Of a stretch of 64,000 nucleotides of DNA, positions 42,965 through 50,254 are shown piece by piece. Within the stretch, counting starts at the first letter, position 1. Every line of letters begins with the position of its first letter. The translations under genes and the position numbers were made by a program. The stretch is from Bacteroidales bacterium (GTDB lineage: Bacteria > Bacteroidota > Bacteroidia > Bacteroidales > F082), in NCBI GenBank assembly GCA_017549805.1, contig JAFYNJ010000010.1, positions 92,437 through 156,436 of the forward strand, read 5' to 3'. The notes beneath the pieces were generated by a model. That model saw only the letters and a list, made by a program, of their open reading frames with translations. It did no database searches and was not told where the DNA came from.

Positions 42965-43477
42965 ATGGATGCAAGACCAAGAATAGAAACTCATCATAGG
43001 CTTCGAACGCGAAACAAGTTCGAGAATGGCGGGGCATTGTTGGTAATGGAAGGTCTTGACAAAGAAGCCAGCGACTACAACGACATTATGGCCATAGGCA
43101 AATGGTTCGCCCAATCAGGGAACGTCGTCCAGTTGCTCGGCATCATCCATTATAAGAATCCAGACTATAACAAGTATTTTGGACCTCTCCTCGGGACAGA
43201 GTACTATAAGAAATGCCCAGATTTGAGGATTGGAGACAAGCTTTATGAATACGAAGGCTTTGTCGGAGCGTGGAGCAAGAAAAAACTGAGCCGAATGCTC
43301 TCGCATGGCGCCAAACAATCACCTTATATTATCATTAAGAATACCAAAGGGTGTTCCGATCGTTTCATATTAAAATGCATCCACGACAGAGTGAAAGACA
43401 AATCTTACAATCATCACATTGAAGAGGTATGGGTTTATGAAAAAGGAAATGTAAGGTTGGTCTTTAAAAAGCGATAG
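42965..43477 (+). CDS. Putative BECR-fold nuclease/toxin-like protein
   Basis: A 170-residue soluble basic protein. The C-terminal part (RIGDKLYEYEGF, SRMLSHGAKQSPYIIIKNTK, DRFILKCIHDRV, EEVWVYEKGNVRLVFKK) resembles nuclease domains of the BECR superfamily found as C-terminal toxins of CdiA and phage proteins; the N-terminal part is unlike a transporter. It is expressed from the 86-bp repeat promoter, and has no nearby immunity gene. Call is by pattern only; may be a non-toxic relative. Confidence 0.4.
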   Translation: MDARPRIETHHRLRTRNKFENGGALLVMEGLDKEASDYNDIMAIGKWFAQSGNVVQLLGIIHYKNPDYNKYFGPLLGTEYYKKCPDLRIGDKLYEYEGFVGAWSKKKLSRMLSHGAKQSPYIIIKNTKGCSDRFILKCIHDRVKDKSYNHHIEEVWVYEKGNVRLVFKKR

Positions 43478-43538
43478 GAGGGTCTCCCCTCCCTCGCGAG
43501 CGGCCACTCCGCAGAGCACCTCATTACTTTTGTGTAAC
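43466..43538 (-). ncRNA. Candidate small RNA on the minus strand
   Basis: A minus-strand promoter (TTG from 43575, 20 bp, TATATTTG 43552-43545) would start a transcript near 43538. Its end is a hairpin GGAGGG-gaga-CCCTCC (43492-43477) followed by TATCGCTTTTT, so the product is about 70 nt and overlaps only the last codons of the nuclease-like gene on the other strand. No ORF. The promoter is enclosed by a perfect 10-bp inverted repeat (43526-43535, 43575-43584). Confidence 0.4.
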
Positions 43539-43584
43539 GTGCTGCAAATATACAACTATTTTTTTAATACCGCAACACAAAAGT
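43526..43584. repeat. 10-bp inverted repeat around a minus-strand promoter
   Basis: ACTTTTGTGT at 43526-43535 and ACACAAAAGT at 43575-43584, perfect arms, enclosing TATATTTG. Confidence 0.7.
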
Positions 43585-43679
43585 GATATTTTTTTATCCC
43601 AACAAAGAGTAATTTTTACTTGAAAGCCAGTTTAAAGTAAAAAAAACATTTCAATAAACGATTTCTAACTAATTGTTTT

Positions 43680-43687
43680 TATCTTTG
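43680..43687 (+). promoter_or_regulatory. -7 box upstream of the 6S-like RNA
   Basis: TATCTTTG; a start near 43694 would give an RNA of about 240 nt up to the downstream gene leader. Confidence 0.5.
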
Positions 43688-43727
43688 TATCGTCATGCTA
43701 AAACCTATTAACGGTTGACAGCTTGAC

Positions 43728-43935
43728 TGACATATTGAAAGAAGGCGTTTGCCAACGCTTGTTTTTGGTTTCATTGAACCTAGGAAATTCAATAATCCTG
43801 ATCGAAAACAAAGCAACGGCAGATGCCCACGTACTAAAGCGTGGGTATCTGACCTGCTTGTTATCAGGAAAGGTTTCCTAGGACCTAATGAAACAACGAG
43901 CAGCGAAAGATACCCCGCTTTCTTTTTGTATGTAG
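43728..43935 (+). ncRNA. ssrS: 6S-like rod-shaped regulatory RNA
   Basis: About 205 nt folds into one long interrupted hairpin: ACATA/TATGT (43730-43734, 43929-43933), GAAAG/CTTTC (43737-43741, 43918-43922), GTTTCATT/AATGAAAC (43768-43775, 43887-43894), CCTAGGAAA/TTTCCTAGG (43779-43787, 43874-43882), CCTGAT/ATCAGG, AGCA/TGCT, CAGAT/ATCTG and the tip CCCACG/CGTGGG. An asymmetric internal bubble (43788-43796 against 43869-43873) recalls the central bubble of 6S RNA, which binds RNA polymerase. A side hairpin GCGTT/AACGC lies on the 5' arm. Open reading through it is rejected. Confidence 0.6.
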
Positions 43936-43973
43936 CAAAACTTGATGGAATGTTACAACAAAAACTCATCAAT

Positions 43974-44768
43974 ATGAACCGATTTTTACCATTAACACTA
44001 CTGCTGTTCCTATCGGTGGCGTGTTTCGGTCAGCAGGTGGAAACGGTATCGGACCGTTTTCATTACCAGTACCTGAAACAAGAGAAAAGACCAACGATTG
44101 AGCAAATCAAAAAGGACAACGAAGAACGCCAACGCAACTGGCAAGAAGAGTTCGAAGCCATGAAAGCAGACCTCAACGAGAGTGAACGCGTCTCCGACAA
44201 CGTCAAAGTGACGGTGACCACGGAAGTGAAGCACCCCGACCTCATCGTCGCCGTCGCCTACGAGACCATCTCTCTTTCGGAGACCGCCGACGACTACGCT
44301 TTGGGCAAATACACCATCGGAAGCTCCAATGCCTGCACTTTCATGTGCAACTTCCTTAAGGATAAGATGGAGAACGAACTCGCCGATTACATGAAGCCTG
44401 ACACCAAGGTGGATATCAAAGTGACAGGTGCTACCGACGGCACCCCTATCCGCTCGAAGATCGAATACAAGGGCGAATATGGCGACTTTACCAACAAGGA
44501 CATCACCTTAAATGGGAAGCCCTACAAGATGACCGTGACGCGCCAGACGGGCGTGAGGACCAACGGACAGCTGGCCTTCTTGCGCACCCAAGGTGTGGAA
44601 CAATTCCTGAAAGCCAATGTGGAGCCGTTGAAACAAACGCAAAACACCTTCCAGGAGTTCGCCATAGAGAACAAGGAAAAAGGCGGCGGCTACCGCAGAG
44701 TCTCGGTGGAGATGACCATCCGCGGCGCCTTCAACGATGTTGAACCTGCAAAAACCGAGAAGCCATGA
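43974..44768 (+). CDS. Exported protein of unknown function (envelope operon gene 1)
   Basis: A 264-residue protein with a signal peptide (LPLTLLLFLSVACFGQQ; the AC before FGQ could also be a lipobox variant). The body is charged and partly helical, with VSVEMTIRGAF near the end. Start at 43974 is chosen because the upstream in-frame extension runs through the 6S-like RNA. It overlaps the next gene by 4 bp. Not recognised. Confidence 0.65.
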   Translation: MNRFLPLTLLLFLSVACFGQQVETVSDRFHYQYLKQEKRPTIEQIKKDNEERQRNWQEEFEAMKADLNESERVSDNVKVTVTTEVKHPDLIVAVAYETISLSETADDYALGKYTIGSSNACTFMCNFLKDKMENELADYMKPDTKVDIKVTGATDGTPIRSKIEYKGEYGDFTNKDITLNGKPYKMTVTRQTGVRTNGQLAFLRTQGVEQFLKANVEPLKQTQNTFQEFAIENKEKGGGYRRVSVEMTIRGAFNDVEPAKTEKP

Positions 44769-45598
44769 AGAGGAGAAGACTATTAGCAGTAGCCCTATTA
44801 GTGATAGGTGCACAGGCAGCCATGGCCCAGGACCATGTGACCAACATCCGCGCCAAGCAGGAAGACAAGACCGTGACCATCAAATACGACCTCGCCGTCC
44901 GTTCCGAAGTGAAGCTTCTCATCTCGATCGATGATGGAAAGCATTTTACCGACACAATGAAAGTGACAGGCAACGTCAACAAGATCGTTCCAGCCGGAAA
45001 GAACAAGATCATCCGCTGGCAGGCCTTCAAGGACCTGGGCTACGGTGACTATCCAGAGATCCGATTCAAGTTCATGACAGAAGAGAAGCAACAGGTTCAG
45101 AAACCGAAACGCATCCCCAAGATCACCTTCATCACCTTGAACGGAGGCTATACCAACACGGAGAACCCCTCGCTGGGCTTCACGGTCGGACAGGTTGAGA
45201 AGTACGGTTGGTTCGCCTCGGTGATGACTGGCTTCAACTTTGCTGGCTTGGCTCCTGCAGCCGTCAGCGATGCCGAAGGCTTTGTGGGCGAGGATTTGCC
45301 CTTCTACAAGGACGAATACGCCAAGACCGTGCTGTCCATCATGGGCGGCGGCGTAATGCGATTGAACGACATGATGTTTGTGAAGGCAGGCTTGGGCTTC
45401 GGCAACCGTTCGTTGTCGTGGAAGACCTTGGACGACCGCTGGGTGCGTAACGGAGGCTATTCCGCCGTGGGCCTTGACCTCTCAGCGGGCATGATGTTCA
45501 CTTTTGGACAATTCGTACTCTCACTGGATGCCGTGACCACCAACTTCAGCATCTTTGAAGGTAGGATTGGATTGGGATATAGTTTTGAAAACCGTTAA
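44765..45598 (+). CDS. Outer-membrane or periplasmic protein (envelope operon gene 2)
   Basis: A 277-residue exported protein (signal peptide AVALLVIGAQAAMAQ). An N-terminal beta-sandwich-like region (to about 100) is followed by Gly/Phe/Tyr-rich strands (ITFITLNGGYTNTE, WFASVMTGFNFAGLAP, LGYSFENR ending in the aromatic residue pattern of outer-membrane barrels). It overlaps the previous gene by 4 bp (ATGA). A barrel is likely; function unknown. Confidence 0.65.
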   Translation: MKRRRLLAVALLVIGAQAAMAQDHVTNIRAKQEDKTVTIKYDLAVRSEVKLLISIDDGKHFTDTMKVTGNVNKIVPAGKNKIIRWQAFKDLGYGDYPEIRFKFMTEEKQQVQKPKRIPKITFITLNGGYTNTENPSLGFTVGQVEKYGWFASVMTGFNFAGLAPAAVSDAEGFVGEDLPFYKDEYAKTVLSIMGGGVMRLNDMMFVKAGLGFGNRSLSWKTLDDRWVRNGGYSAVGLDLSAGMMFTFGQFVLSLDAVTTNFSIFEGRIGLGYSFENR

Positions 45599-45605
45599 AA
45601 ACCGA

Positions 45606-47858
45606 ATGATCATGAAAAAGATAAGCATATTGTTTCTTGTTGTTGTGGCAGCATTATCTGCCTGCAAGAAAACCCCCGAGGTAAACCTGAAATACGTGGA
45701 CGTGGAGCGCGACCTGATTACCGTAGGAACGACAACGGCCACGGTGCAGTGCGATTACGCGTATATCACTACCTTGAAGAAAGCCTTCTTCTATTATGGC
45801 GAAGGCACAGAAGAGGTTGACATGAACACCGCCGAGATGCGCGTGATACAAAACACCCTGTATGTTGACCTTGCAGGCTTGCGTGAAAACACCACCTACT
45901 GCTATTACTACGAGTTTGTCAACGGCTTCAACTCCATGCGGTCGGCAGCGAAGACCTTCAAGACAGAGGCAGGTAACGGTGGAGGCGATGAACCTCCAAC
46001 ACCTCCTGAAATCATGTTGCCCACCGTGATAACAGCATCGGTTACAGGGATTACCAATAACTCTGCTCGTTGCGGAGGCGAAGTGACCAACGACGGCGGT
46101 GCCGAAGTGACCGAACGAGGCATCTGCTGGAGTACTAACGAGAATCCCACCACAAACAACAGCCATGTTGCCTCAGGTTCTGGAACGGGCGCCTTCACTG
46201 CCATGATGAACGGGTTGGAAGCCAATACTACTTATCATGTACGTGCATACGCCATCAATGAAAAAGGCACAGCGTATGGTTTAAATAGGGAGTTAAAGAC
46301 GCTTTCAAATGGTGGCGGAGGAAGTGGCGAACATGAATACGTTGATCTTGGCTTGCCAAGTGGAACTCTTTGGGCTACTTGTAATTTGGGAGCTAATTCA
46401 CCCGAGGAATACGGAGATTACTTTGCTTGGGGTGAGACTACTCCAAAGATGACCTATAACTTTAGTAACTACCAACATTGCCACGATGGCAAATTCACTA
46501 AATATTGTAACGATTCTTTTGGGGGATATGATAATTATCTAGACACTCTTATTGTTTTGTTACCAGAAGATGATGCTGCTACAATTAATTGGGGACCCGA
46601 ATGGTGTATGCCAACCGATGGACAGTTTGGCGAATTATTTGCTTTCACCAATAAAAGAGTGACCTACCAAAATGATATACGAGGATTACTCTTCACCTCA
46701 AATAACGGCAATAGTCTTTTTCTGCCCTTTGCTGGATACCATGTTGATGAGAACTGTTATGATATTGGTGCATACTTCAGTTATTGGTCTAGTGTGCTTG
46801 ACTACACCGATTCCGACCTATTTGACATAGGTATTGCTCCAAATATGGCTCTTAATGTCAGTGCAGGAGATCCAGAAGGCTGTACTATTGCCCCAATGAC
46901 TCGCACCGTGGGAAATACCGTACGTCCAGTTCGCTCTGGGTCTTTCCAGTTACCTGTAGTCATTACAACTGAAGTGGATAAAATCACTTCTAATTCAGCC
47001 GTATGTAGAGGGAGTTTGATCAATGATGGCGGAAATCCAATAATAATTAGTGGCTTTTGCTGGAGCACAAATCCCAATCCAACAATTGGTGACTGCCGTA
47101 TATTTGAAGGATGGGATCTATCATCTTTATCTGCCCCAATGAGCGGCTTGCAAGCTTCTACCACATATCATGTCCGTGCCTTCGCTACTAATGTAGCGGG
47201 GACAGCATACGGTTCTGAAAAAACATTTACCACACTTCCAAGTAGTAGCAATGGTAATCACAATTATGTTGACTTCGGCTTGCCGAGTGGGACTCTTTGG
47301 GCCACCTGTAATTTAGGAGCGGATACACCAGAAGGCTACGGCGACTTCTTTGCTTGGGGTGAGACTACTCCAAAGATTACCTATAACTGGAGTAACTACC
47401 AATACTGTGAAGGAAATATAAATTCCTTCACCAAGTACTGCAACAACACTAACTATGGTTTTAATGGTTTCACCGACAACCTGTTCTCCCTATTACCTGA
47501 AGATGATGCCGCCACAGCAAACTGGGGAAGTGAGTGGTATATACCCTCTGAAGCCCAATGGAGAGAATTGATAAACAATACCGTCATAACTCAAAGTATT
47601 CAGAATGGTGTACAAGGTATACGCTTAACAGCAATAAATGGATCAAAATCCATCTTCCTACCTGCCGCTGGATTCCATTGGGACAACGAGCTCTGCTATT
47701 GCGGAACCAATTATTTTGGATTATGTTGTTACTGGTCAAAATCACTCACCACAAATTACCCGTACCATGCAGGAGGTTTCCACGGTGCGGAATTGGGGGG
47801 AGTGGAAGGTTCTTACCGAGGTTGTGGTTACCCCATCCGTCCAGTACGCAACAGGTAA
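45606..47858 (+). CDS. Lipoprotein with fibronectin III-like repeats and two FISUMP domains
   Basis: A 750-residue protein with lipobox (VVVAALSAC). Fibronectin-like segments (e.g. TASVTGITNNSARCGGEVTN near 160 and a second near 460) alternate with two FISUMP-type domains: LPSGTLWATCNLGANSPEEY near 262 and LPSGTLWATCNLGADTPEGY near 577, each followed by DFFAWGETTPK and a YNxSNYQ block. FISUMP (Fib_succ_major) repeats occur in surface proteins of fibre-associated bacteria. The repeats match at DNA level too, so domain duplication is recent. Surface adhesion or binding is inferred. Confidence 0.85.
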   Translation: MIMKKISILFLVVVAALSACKKTPEVNLKYVDVERDLITVGTTTATVQCDYAYITTLKKAFFYYGEGTEEVDMNTAEMRVIQNTLYVDLAGLRENTTYCYYYEFVNGFNSMRSAAKTFKTEAGNGGGDEPPTPPEIMLPTVITASVTGITNNSARCGGEVTNDGGAEVTERGICWSTNENPTTNNSHVASGSGTGAFTAMMNGLEANTTYHVRAYAINEKGTAYGLNRELKTLSNGGGGSGEHEYVDLGLPSGTLWATCNLGANSPEEYGDYFAWGETTPKMTYNFSNYQHCHDGKFTKYCNDSFGGYDNYLDTLIVLLPEDDAATINWGPEWCMPTDGQFGELFAFTNKRVTYQNDIRGLLFTSNNGNSLFLPFAGYHVDENCYDIGAYFSYWSSVLDYTDSDLFDIGIAPNMALNVSAGDPEGCTIAPMTRTVGNTVRPVRSGSFQLPVVITTEVDKITSNSAVCRGSLINDGGNPIIISGFCWSTNPNPTIGDCRIFEGWDLSSLSAPMSGLQASTTYHVRAFATNVAGTAYGSEKTFTTLPSSSNGNHNYVDFGLPSGTLWATCNLGADTPEGYGDFFAWGETTPKITYNWSNYQYCEGNINSFTKYCNNTNYGFNGFTDNLFSLLPEDDAATANWGSEWYIPSEAQWRELINNTVITQSIQNGVQGIRLTAINGSKSIFLPAAGFHWDNELCYCGTNYFGLCCYWSKSLTTNYPYHAGGFHGAELGGVEGSYRGCGYPIRPVRNR

Positions 47859-47885
47859 GGATTAATAATCTTATTATCAGAGAAT

Positions 47886-47987
47886 ATGAAAAAGTTTTCA
47901 ATCATAATCATTTTTGCCTTGGCTGCTATGACAGCTTGCACCAAGAGCAAGGAAGTCCATCCAGAAATTGGGGATAGTGATTCATGA
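47886..47987 (+). CDS. Very short lipoprotein (33 residues), probable relic
   Basis: MKKFSIIIIFALAAMTACTK then 13 residues and a stop. It has the signal sequence and lipobox (AMTAC) of the neighbouring FISUMP lipoprotein class but no body, so it may be a truncated remnant, or a genuine small lipopeptide. It is followed by a strong terminator. Confidence 0.5.
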   Translation: MKKFSIIIIFALAAMTACTKSKEVHPEIGDSDS

Positions 47988-48020
47988 TTCAAACGAATTA
48001 CAATAACAAATAAGAACAAA

Positions 48021-48068
48021 CTCCCCCTCGCCCTCCGTGTTTTCTCGGATCGCGAGGGGGAGTTGTTT
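48021..48068 (+). terminator. Rho-independent terminator after the FISUMP region
   Basis: CTCCCCCTCGC and GCGAGGGGGAG (48021-48031, 48052-48062) form an 11-bp stem with a 20-nt loop, followed by TTGTTTTT. Confidence 0.8.
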
Positions 48069-48073
48069 TTACG

Positions 48074-48159
48074 AATCATTAACATCCAAATAATATAAAT
48101 AACAAAAATAAATTAATTAGATTATTTAGGATAGAGTTTATTGTTATATATTTGCATCC
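48074..48159 (+). repeat. 86-bp direct repeat, copy 2 (promoter region)
   Basis: 84/86 identical to the copy at 42865-42950. It starts 5 bp after the terminator, contains TATATTTG (48147-48154) and lies 16 bp before the ORF6N gene start. Confidence 0.9.
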
Positions 48160-48175
48160 ATAAAACATTTGTATT

Positions 48176-48811
48176 ATGGATAAAAAAGGAATCGAAATCT
48201 CCTCAGATTTGAAAATTGACAATATCAAGAATACATTTTTTGACATACGAGGAAAGAAAGTTTTGTTAGACAGGGATTTGGCAGCTATCTATGGGGTTGA
48301 GACAAGGGCACTGAATCAAGCAGTTAAACGTAATATTGATAGATTTCTTGCTGATTTTATGTTTCAACTTACGCCTGAAGAATGGAAATCCATTGAGAAC
48401 AGATCAAATATGTCGTCACAATCTGTGATGACATTGCCGAGTCGACGTCCGAAATCATCCCTTCCATTTGCTTTCACAGAATACGGAGCTGTTATGTTGG
48501 CATCCGTTCTGAAAAGTCAAAGCGCCGTTCTGATGAGCGTGATGGTCACTAGGGCTTTCATTGCCATGAGGCAAGCTATTATAGCAATGCACTCCATGGA
48601 TTTCCGTTTCGAACAGTTGAATCATAAGGTGGATCAACTCAATAGCTATATAGAGGAGATTTTACACGACCAAAACGATGTCAATGAACAACAAGAAATA
48701 ACCAATAATGAAATCGCTATTCAAATAGAAGCAATCAACGATGCTCTTGACAAACTTCTCAACAATCAGTCAAAGCCGAGGAGAATGATAGGCTTCAAAA
48801 CCGAAGATTGA
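48176..48811 (+). CDS. ORF6N-domain (phage antirepressor-like) protein
   Basis: A 211-residue protein with an N-terminal ORF6N domain: IRGKKVLLDRDLAAIYGV then RALNQAVKRNIDRF and LPFAFTEYGAVMLASVL. The C-terminal half is a coiled coil (FEQLNHKVDQLNSYIEEIL). Such proteins come from prophages and mobile elements, where they bind DNA and relieve repression. Expression is from the 86-bp repeat promoter it shares with the nuclease-like gene 5 kb away. Confidence 0.9.
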   Translation: MDKKGIEISSDLKIDNIKNTFFDIRGKKVLLDRDLAAIYGVETRALNQAVKRNIDRFLADFMFQLTPEEWKSIENRSNMSSQSVMTLPSRRPKSSLPFAFTEYGAVMLASVLKSQSAVLMSVMVTRAFIAMRQAIIAMHSMDFRFEQLNHKVDQLNSYIEEILHDQNDVNEQQEITNNEIAIQIEAINDALDKLLNNQSKPRRMIGFKTED

Positions 48812-48893
48812 AAGCATTCAAAAAACATGTTGGAACAATAGTCTATCTGTAAAAATCTTGACTTCAAACTGAACAACCTTTCGAAAACTTCCG

Positions 48894-48901
48894 TATCTTT
48901 G
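48894..48901 (+). promoter_or_regulatory. -7 box of small lipoprotein gene
   Basis: TATCTTTG, 52 bp before the start codon at 48954. Confidence 0.55.
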
Positions 48902-48953
48902 TATTTTCAAAACCAACTAATAACAATTACTAACCAACAAAATCTATTATCCA

Positions 48954-49334
48954 ATGAAAAAAGTATTTGTATTGGCCACATTAGCCATCATGATGGTGGC
49001 CTGTGGAGGCGGAGGCAACAAGCCTTACGATGCCAAGAAAGTGAACGATCTTACCAGCAGAATGTTCAGCCTCACCGCTGCCGATTATCCCGAAGTGGTA
49101 AAGCAAGCCGACGGCATTCTGACTTACTTTGAGCAGAACTTCCCCGCTGAGGAACTCCGTGAAAAAGGCCATGGACTCGTTACCGATGGTCTGTTTGGCA
49201 AAGACACCGAGCTTTTCAAACAGATGAACCAGCTCAGCAACGTCCTCTACGGCATGGAAGACCAAATGGATGCTGCCACCCAGGAAGCCTACAAAAAATA
49301 CCAGGAACATCAAGAGAAGGTCTTTGGATACTAA
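48954..49334 (+). CDS. Hypothetical lipoprotein
   Basis: A 126-residue exported lipoprotein (lipobox IMMVAC then Gly-rich GGGGN) with an all-helical acidic body (YDAKKVNDLTSRMFSLT, KKYQEHQEKVF). Monocistronic with its own promoter and terminator. Function unknown. Confidence 0.75.
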   Translation: MKKVFVLATLAIMMVACGGGGNKPYDAKKVNDLTSRMFSLTAADYPEVVKQADGILTYFEQNFPAEELREKGHGLVTDGLFGKDTELFKQMNQLSNVLYGMEDQMDAATQEAYKKYQEHQEKVFGY

Positions 49335-49357
49335 TTCCACGATCATCTCAAAACCTT

Positions 49358-49386
49358 GAGAGCGGCCTTTCGGCCGCTCTCTTTTT
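49358..49386 (+). terminator. Rho-independent terminator
   Basis: GAGAGCGGCC-tttc-GGCCGCTCTC followed by TTTTT; lies between convergent genes and may serve both. Confidence 0.9.
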
Positions 49387-49412
49387 ATATTTCTTCTACC
49401 GAGCTTTAACCC

Positions 49413-49805
49413 CTACGGGGTAACACTTATTTTCGCCATAAACTTCTGGCTATCCACCACAAAGCGTTCGTGGATGCCCTCGCCTATCAAGGTATCGCCT
49501 TCGAAACACTTGACTTCGAAGACCAAACGCTTGCGATCCACCTCGATGAGCTTGGCGTCACAACGGATTACGGCACCCACTGGACTGGCCTTGAGATGCT
49601 TGATGTTGACGGCAATGCCCACGGTGGTATTGCCTTCACCGATCTTTGCGTTGACACCTTCCAGACAGGTCTTTTCCATCAAGGCAATCATGGCGGGGGT
49701 GGCAAACACCTCCAACGAGCCGGAGCCATATACGGCAGCGGTGTCCTTATGCTCCACCACGAGCGTCTCGCTGTGGCAGAGTCCCTTCAGCATGTCGTAC
49801 TCCAT
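49413..49805 (-). CDS. Hot-dog thioesterase, fluoroacetyl-CoA thioesterase-like
   Basis: A 130-residue hot-dog protein: VFATPAMIALMEKTCLEGVN (helix) and GEGNTTVGIAVNIKHLKASPVG, as in FlK-like thioesterases. Probably acts on a CoA thioester; the substrate is unknown. The start at 49805 (MEYDML) is preferred to the longer frame. It touches the stop of the OsmC gene, so the two form an operon. Confidence 0.85.
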   Translation of the reverse strand: MEYDMLKGLCHSETLVVEHKDTAAVYGSGSLEVFATPAMIALMEKTCLEGVNAKIGEGNTTVGIAVNIKHLKASPVGAVIRCDAKLIEVDRKRLVFEVKCFEGDTLIGEGIHERFVVDSQKFMAKISVTP

Positions 49806-50215
49806 CAGAATTGGAAATTCATTGTGATGTTGACGATGACATCGGGATGCAGCGAGCGACCCACGGGACAGCTCTCGGCGGCAGCCCACAACAGCTTCTG
49901 CTGCGCCTGGGTGTAGTCCCTCGGTGGGAAGTTAAACACGATGTCGATCTGACCGATACGACGCGGATCGGCATTCATGGTCTTCTTCACCTCGTAGGTG
50001 GTGCCATCGATATTAAACTTGTGTCCCTGCGCACTGATGCCCATGATGGTCATCATGCAACCAGCCAGAGCAGCGCATGCCAAATCAGTAGGCGAAAAAG
50101 CTTCGCCTTTGCCGTGATTGTCGGTAGGTGCGTCGGTGATGATGGTGTTGCCCGACTGCACATGGGTCATCTCGTTACGGAGATTGCCCTTGTAGATTCC
50201 TTTGATTGTAGCCAT
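49805..50215 (-). CDS. OsmC-family peroxiredoxin-like protein
   Basis: A 136-residue OsmC/Ohr-type protein: FSPTDLACAALAGCMMTIM with the peroxidatic Cys, and WAAAESCPVGRSLHPDV with the second Cys. Length and motifs fit YhfA/OsmC-like hydroperoxide-reducing proteins. It is the first gene of the operon with the thioesterase. Confidence 0.9.
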   Translation of the reverse strand: MATIKGIYKGNLRNEMTHVQSGNTIITDAPTDNHGKGEAFSPTDLACAALAGCMMTIMGISAQGHKFNIDGTTYEVKKTMNADPRRIGQIDIVFNFPPRDYTQAQQKLLWAAAESCPVGRSLHPDVIVNITMNFQF

Positions 50216-50219
50216 TCTT

Positions 50220-50254
50220 TTTAGAATTTAGAAGACAGAAGTAAGAAGCAAGAA
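50220..50254. repeat. Heptameric tandem repeat
   Basis: Five 7-nt units: TTTAGAA, TTTAGAA, GACAGAA, GTAAGAA, GCAAGAA, filling the whole gap between the OsmC start and the CotH stop. Confidence 0.75.

Noticed and set aside
43749-43973. N-terminal extension of the envelope gene
   Set aside because: The DNA forms a long rod-shaped RNA fold and the residues do not look like a signal peptide; the start at 43974 does.
49413-50224. Plus-strand frames over the OsmC/thioesterase operon
   Set aside because: Shadows of two clear minus-strand family matches.
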